Assembly: GCA_050084515.1 (NCBI GenBank)
Contig: CM114272.1
Coordinates: forward strand, 37,014,001 to 37,078,000
DNA length: 64,000 bases
Direction: 5' to 3'
From: Blasia pusilla
Lineage: Eukaryota > Marchantiophyta > Marchantiopsida > Blasiales
Part shown: positions 62,430-64,000 of the stretch, in pieces
Layout of the letters: every line of letters starts with the position of its first letter
Numbering within the stretch: position 1 is the stretch's first letter
The notes under the pieces: generated by a model
Seen by the model: the letters and a program-made list of their open reading frames with translations, nothing else
Database searches by the model: none
Told to the model about the DNA's origin: nothing
Made by a program: the position numbers and the translations under genes

Positions 62430-63330
62430 ATGAAGGAGTTGGGTTCTCTGGTTGGACCCGGTATACGGATTGATTTGGCTAGTGATACGCTAATCTTTCG
62501 TCGTCCCTACCGATATAGTGATATGGAGAGGGACTTGATTGAGAGTAGGACGTTGGACCTTTTGGAGGCTGGATTAGTGGAGTTGTCGCATGGAGAGTAT
62601 GCATCGCCCTTTGTCATGCTGCTAAAAAGGATATGCATGGCAACTACACGGATAGGCGGATGTGTGGAGATTACCGTCCTATCAATCGGCAAACCAAGGC
62701 CGATAGGTATGCCATGCCTACACCGAGGAGATCTTTGATGTGGTGGGGACAGAAAAGATTTTCAGATACTTTGGATCTTGGCAGGATACCATCAATTGCC
62801 GATTCGGGAGAGTGACAAGGCCAAGACATCATTTTGGGGTGTCAACTCTCATGGCAAGGGATTGTTTGTACCAGTGGAAATTCTTACCCTTTGGGTTGAA
62901 GATGCACCTGCCGAGTTTCAAAGAGTGATGGACGGGATCCTAGGGGTTGGATTTTGTTCGGTGTTACATTGATGATATCTTGGTGTTGATAACACGGTGG
63001 AGGAGCATTAGATACATTTGCAGATGGTGTTTGAGCGGTTGAAAGCTCATGGTCTACGTTTGCATCCAGGAAAGTGTAAGTTCTTCCATGAGGATGTTGA
63101 GTACTTGGGTCATGTGATCTATCCAGGTGGTTTGGGAGTTCAAAGCAAGCAAAGGTGGAGGCTATTGCACTTATTCGCGTCCGATAGATGTGAGTAGAGT
63201 TCGAGCATTCATGGGATTGGCGAACTACTATCGGAGGTATGTGAAGGGATTTAGTGCTATGGCAAAGCCTTTGAACCAATTTCTGAAATCAGATCAAGAG
63301 TGGCAATGGGAGATGATCGGGAGAGAGCTT
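62430..63330 (+). pseudogene. Reverse transcriptase domain of pol (degenerate)
   Basis: RNA-dependent DNA polymerase of Ty3/gypsy type. Readable blocks: RRPYRYSDMERDLIESRTLD, LLEAGLVELSHGEYASPFVM, RMCGDYRPINRQTKADRYAM, LPFGLK then PAEFQRVMDGILGV, the catalytic YIDDILV (62,965-62,985), FERLKAHGLRLHPGKCKFF, YLGHVI, and MGLANYYRRYVKGF. The catalytic aspartates are intact, but at least four frame changes separate the blocks. An in-frame stop follows shortly after YIDD. Confidence 0.92.
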
Positions 63331-63885
63331 TTGTGGAGCTTAAGGCCCAGTTGGTGGCGGCGCCTATCTTGAGGAGACCTATAAGAGGGCGCCCATTTCA
63401 GTTACACACTAATTGGAGTAGGTTGGGACTTGGAGCGGTGTTGACACAACATGATGATGAGCACATGGAGTTTGTGGTGGCCTATGCAAGTCGTTCGAAT
63501 AATGCAAGGAGTCGCGCTATAGTTCATATGAGGGAGAGTGCTTGGCAAGAGTGTGGGTGGGCACACTTTAGGTGTTACTTGTTTGGCACACAGTTTACCC
63601 TTGTTACTGATCACCAGCCGCTCAAGTGGTTGATGGAGTCGGACAAGCTTACAGGGAAGCTTGCACGGTGGGCTCTTATCTTACAGGAGCGTGACTTCCA
63701 GGTGGTACATAGACCTGGAGTTGCCAATCTTGATGCTGATGGGTTGAGTAGGAACCCATGTACTAGCCAAGAGGATACAACTGGGGCTAGATGGCATGGC
63801 GAGGTTGATGAGGAGATGGTGCCACGTTGGCATGCATCCGCCTTTTTATGTTGGTTAGGGGTGGACTCTAGTATGGAGGACCACA
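63331..63885 (+). pseudogene. RNase H domain of pol (degenerate)
   Basis: Degrades the RNA strand of the RNA-DNA hybrid. Readable blocks: PFQLHTNWSRLGLGAVLTQH (63,393-63,452), AHFRCYLFGTQFTLVTDHQP, LKWLMESDKLTGKLARWALI, and VVHRPGVANLDADGLSRNP. The first catalytic Asp of the family (TD.S) is Asn here (AAT at 63,411-63,413). The polyprotein continues to the window end with an acidic linker, where integrase would be expected next. Confidence 0.88.
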
Positions 63886-64000
63886 TGATATCTTACTCTA
63901 GTCAGAGGGTAGATGGCCAGCCTTCAGATCCTAAGGTTGGAGATGGTGGTACGGATCAGCGTGATATTCATGATGATGCGTTGGTGTTGGAGTTCCTACG

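Larger units (their letters stand above)
55782..64000 (+). mobile_element. Ty3/gypsy LTR retrotransposon carrying a DNA methyltransferase domain (3' part outside window)
   Basis: One element in plus orientation, with LTR and leader, gag, retropepsin, cytosine-5 methyltransferase, reverse transcriptase and RNase H in that order. The window ends after RNase H, so integrase and the 3' LTR are not visible; their absence here says nothing about integrity. All domains have frameshifts or stops, so this copy is not active. Domain order PR-RT-RNase H is that of Ty3/gypsy. The methyltransferase is inserted in pol between PR and RT. A truncated sibling lies inverted at 17.6-20.5 kb. Confidence 0.92.

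Noticed and set aside
1-64000. CRISPR arrays, rRNA genes and bacterial operons
   Set aside because: No regularly spaced repeats, rRNA-like blocks or operon structure; genes carry spliceosomal introns throughout.

Overview
The window looks like nuclear DNA of a streptophyte, most likely a seed-free land plant or a close algal relative. It has intron-rich GT-AG genes of plant families: a secreted GH3 beta-xylosidase, a plant-type CENP-E/KIN-7 kinesin, an MPO1-like membrane oxygenase and a small plastid DnaJ-type zinc-finger protein. These sit between long AT-rich blocks filled with retrotransposon relics and small repeats. I cannot name the species. The genus-level inference rests only on gene families and on a retroelement type reported from streptophytes.

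Layout. 1-3464 (minus): seven exons of a beta-D-xylosidase gene; its 3' end lies outside the window. 3.5-25.1 kb: AT-rich, gene-free block with foldback palindromes, a MITE-like family, a 265-bp duplication, a decayed Ty3/gypsy relic (13.2-14.9 kb, minus), a decayed Ty1/copia relic with a clear primer-binding site (15.7-16.9 kb, minus), a truncated LTR/leader/gag copy of a second gypsy family (17.6-20.5 kb, minus) and a likely solo LTR (20.9-21.5 kb). 26.5-39.8 kb (plus): a kinesin gene rebuilt here as 29 exons, about 1836 aa. 41.3-43.2 kb (plus): the MPO1-like gene. 45.7-48.3 kb (plus): the DnaJ-type zinc-finger gene. 48.7-49.1 kb (minus): an exon-like block of unknown identity. 51.1-55.7 kb: a second AT-rich repeat block. 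55.8-64.0 kb (plus): a large Ty3/gypsy element running off the window end.

The main discovery is in that last element. Between its retropepsin (active site near 60.38 kb) and its reverse transcriptase (YIDD at 62,965) lies a cytosine-5 DNA methyltransferase domain. Motifs I, II, IV (PCQ), VI (ENV), VIII, IX and X can be read in canonical, non-permuted order between about 61.1 and 62.05 kb. The order argues against capture of a plant DRM gene, whose motifs are permuted, and motif VIII looks Dnmt3-like. The element is broken by frameshifts and by stops, several of which can be explained by C-to-T change. Retroelements carrying methyltransferases have, as far as I recall, been reported from charophyte algae and dinoflagellates; this copy fits that theme and shows the order LTR-gag-PR-MTase-RT-RNase H.

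The host genes are not obviously linked in function. Their exon coordinates come from reading frame and splice-site consistency, not from transcripts.
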